This document shows, in pieces, positions 62,969-64,000 of a DNA stretch of 64,000 nt. The number at the start of each line of letters is the position of its first letter. Position 1 is the stretch's first letter. The DNA comes from Phytopythium helicoides (lineage: Eukaryota > Oomycota > Peronosporomycetes > Pythiales > Pythiaceae): contig JANFNE010000040.1 in NCBI GenBank assembly GCA_024867545.1, positions 1-64,000 of the forward strand. The letters are read 5' to 3'. The notes under the pieces were generated by a model. The model was not told the origin of the DNA and made no database searches. It saw nothing but the letters and a program-made list of their open reading frames with translations. The translations under genes were made by a program, and so were the position numbers.

Positions 62969-63579
62969 AATGACAAAGGATTATCCTTACACGAATCGGA
63001 AGTTGTTTTAGCAGAGATATGGATATGCCACTGACAACCGAATCTGGTGCCGAACCGAGTTTTCATTCGCTTTAGCTCTTTTCAACACCATCAAGCTACA
63101 GATATGATGATGATGATACAGCCTCATGGCAACCGATTGCAGTGACAGTAGCACAAACAGTGGCAACACATGGGCTTTCAAACGACTTCATTCTCCGCAT
63201 CAGCGACAGGTTCTAAACTAAATAGACAGTCGCTCTCTCAGATATGTGATGATAATGATGAAACTACAATCTATCTCTTCAGAGATTTTGTGTGCATGGC
63301 TGAGCGATCTAAGATTGGGATTGTTGGTCAATGCTATGATCATGGCGTTGTCATTATTCGACCGCTTCCTTGTGGCCGAGTGTAGTTGATAGACATGCTA
63401 AGTTCATTGGGAAAGTGAAAGTCTCCCAGCCCACGATCACGATTAATCGCTGAGGATAAAATGAGATCAGAATGGAGCCTCTGTGAAGAAGGAGCTCACT
63501 GAACTCTGAGCTCAGTTTGTTTGTCAATGCATGAATAGGACTTGTGGACCCTATCGCGTTTGCTATAATCAACACTAGC
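62969..63579. other. Intergenic, no gene seen
   Basis: Unique AT-richer sequence between the tannase repeat and the 3' end of the SWEET gene; only short frames. Confidence 0.5.
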
Positions 63580-64000
63580 TCATGCGTTCAACGGCGCAAC
63601 TACAATCGATGAGCGTGGTGAGCGCATCGTAGCATATTCTGTGACCTCTGAGTCAAAGCAAATATCTTTGGGGGAGCTGACGGCTGAACCAGTCGTCAAT
63701 ACAAGAGTCAACTCCCCGCTCTTGCTACATTCGCTCTCTTCCAACTCTCCGCTTTCCAGGGACTCGAGAGTTAGCCCTGTAGCCTCCGTCTCAACTACAA
63801 CGGCACCCCAAGTACCACTTTCATCACGGTAGATGATACACAGAGCAACTTGGATGGAGCACAGCACGACTCCGCACGAGTTGGGCACTAGCAAGAACAG
63901 GTCGCGGTTCATGGCACCGTACGTGAGCCAGAGACTCGTGTTGACAAGGCTCATACAGCACAAAGTAGTAGGCAATGCCGTCGCCGACTTTGTTCGCAGT
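63580..64000 (-). CDS. SWEET (MtN3/saliva) sugar transporter, C-terminal part
   Basis: The gene enters from the right edge on the minus strand; its start is outside the window. Visible are the end of the second MtN3 repeat (RTKSATALPTTLCCMSLVNT, then WLTYGAMNRDLFLLVPNSCG), which is the TM6-TM7 region with the RTKS and PN-G motifs of SWEETs, and a ~75-residue acidic, Ser/Glu-rich cytosolic tail ending VVAPLNA. SWEETs are facilitators of sugar movement across the plasma or internal membranes. No intron is visible in this part. Confidence 0.85.
   Translation of the reverse strand, partial: LRTKSATALPTTLCCMSLVNTSLWLTYGAMNRDLFLLVPNSCGVVLCSIQVALCIIYRDESGTWGAVVVETEATGLTLESLESGELEESECSKSGELTLVLTTGSAVSSPKDICFDSEVTEYATMRSPRSSIVVAPLNA

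Noticed and set aside
1..64000. tRNA, rRNA, CRISPR, LTR-retrotransposon or DNA-transposon
   Set aside because: I looked for cloverleaf genes, spaced direct repeats, reverse transcriptase, integrase or transposase motifs and terminal repeats and saw none that I could support.

Overview
The window looks like nuclear DNA of an oomycete, most likely a Phytophthora-type species (Peronosporales). Reasons: compact GC-rich coding regions; short introns of about 55-90 bp, mostly with GTGCGT-like donors; oomycete initiator (Inr, TCAYTYYNCAWTTT-like) elements 25-60 bp upstream of several ATGs; orthologues of ordinary eukaryotic genes (MCM9, SSU72, WBP11, ZCCHC9, ECI2); and recently duplicated secreted and transporter gene families. 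Species is not assigned.

Layout. 1.3-4.7 kb: an ACBP/enoyl-CoA isomerase fusion and a convergent metallophosphoesterase. 6.3-37.1 kb: ten intronless paralogues of the SLC1 (sodium:dicarboxylate/amino-acid symporter, DAACS) family, two on +, seven on -, one on +, plus a decayed eleventh copy at 8.2-8.6 kb. The array is interrupted at 11.2-14.7 kb by ZCCHC9, a small membrane protein and WBP11, and at 34.2 kb by a small Cys-rich protein. 37.3-42.6 kb: SSU72, MCM9 and a CAMK-type kinase. 42.7-55.9 kb: three near-identical SLC45/sucrose-transporter-like MFS genes in inverted arrangement around a Cys-His-repeat protein. 56.9-63.0 kb: an inverted pair of identical secreted tannase/feruloyl-esterase genes, whose spacer carries a relic of a fourth SLC45 copy. 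63.6-64.0 kb: the 3' end of a SWEET sugar transporter gene that runs off the window.

How it fits together. The accessory half of the window is a nutrient-acquisition neighbourhood: secreted esterases that would act on plant phenolic esters, sugar carriers (SLC45-like, SWEET) and a large SLC1 fan. The SLC1 proteins keep the fold but have replaced the arginine that binds the acidic side chain and the Asp of the NMDGT motif, so they probably do not transport glutamate or aspartate in the classical way. All carry an unfamiliar N-terminal cytosolic tail with a repeated SPRTNFT motif.

Most unusual structure. The SLC45 locus at 51.1-55.9 kb is a circular permutation of the locus at 42.7-46.1 kb: the 3' flank is joined to the 5' flank at an 11-bp microhomology, bracketed by two copies of the gene whose outer flanks are diverged. 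This is what reintegration of a circular excised copy by homologous recombination would leave.
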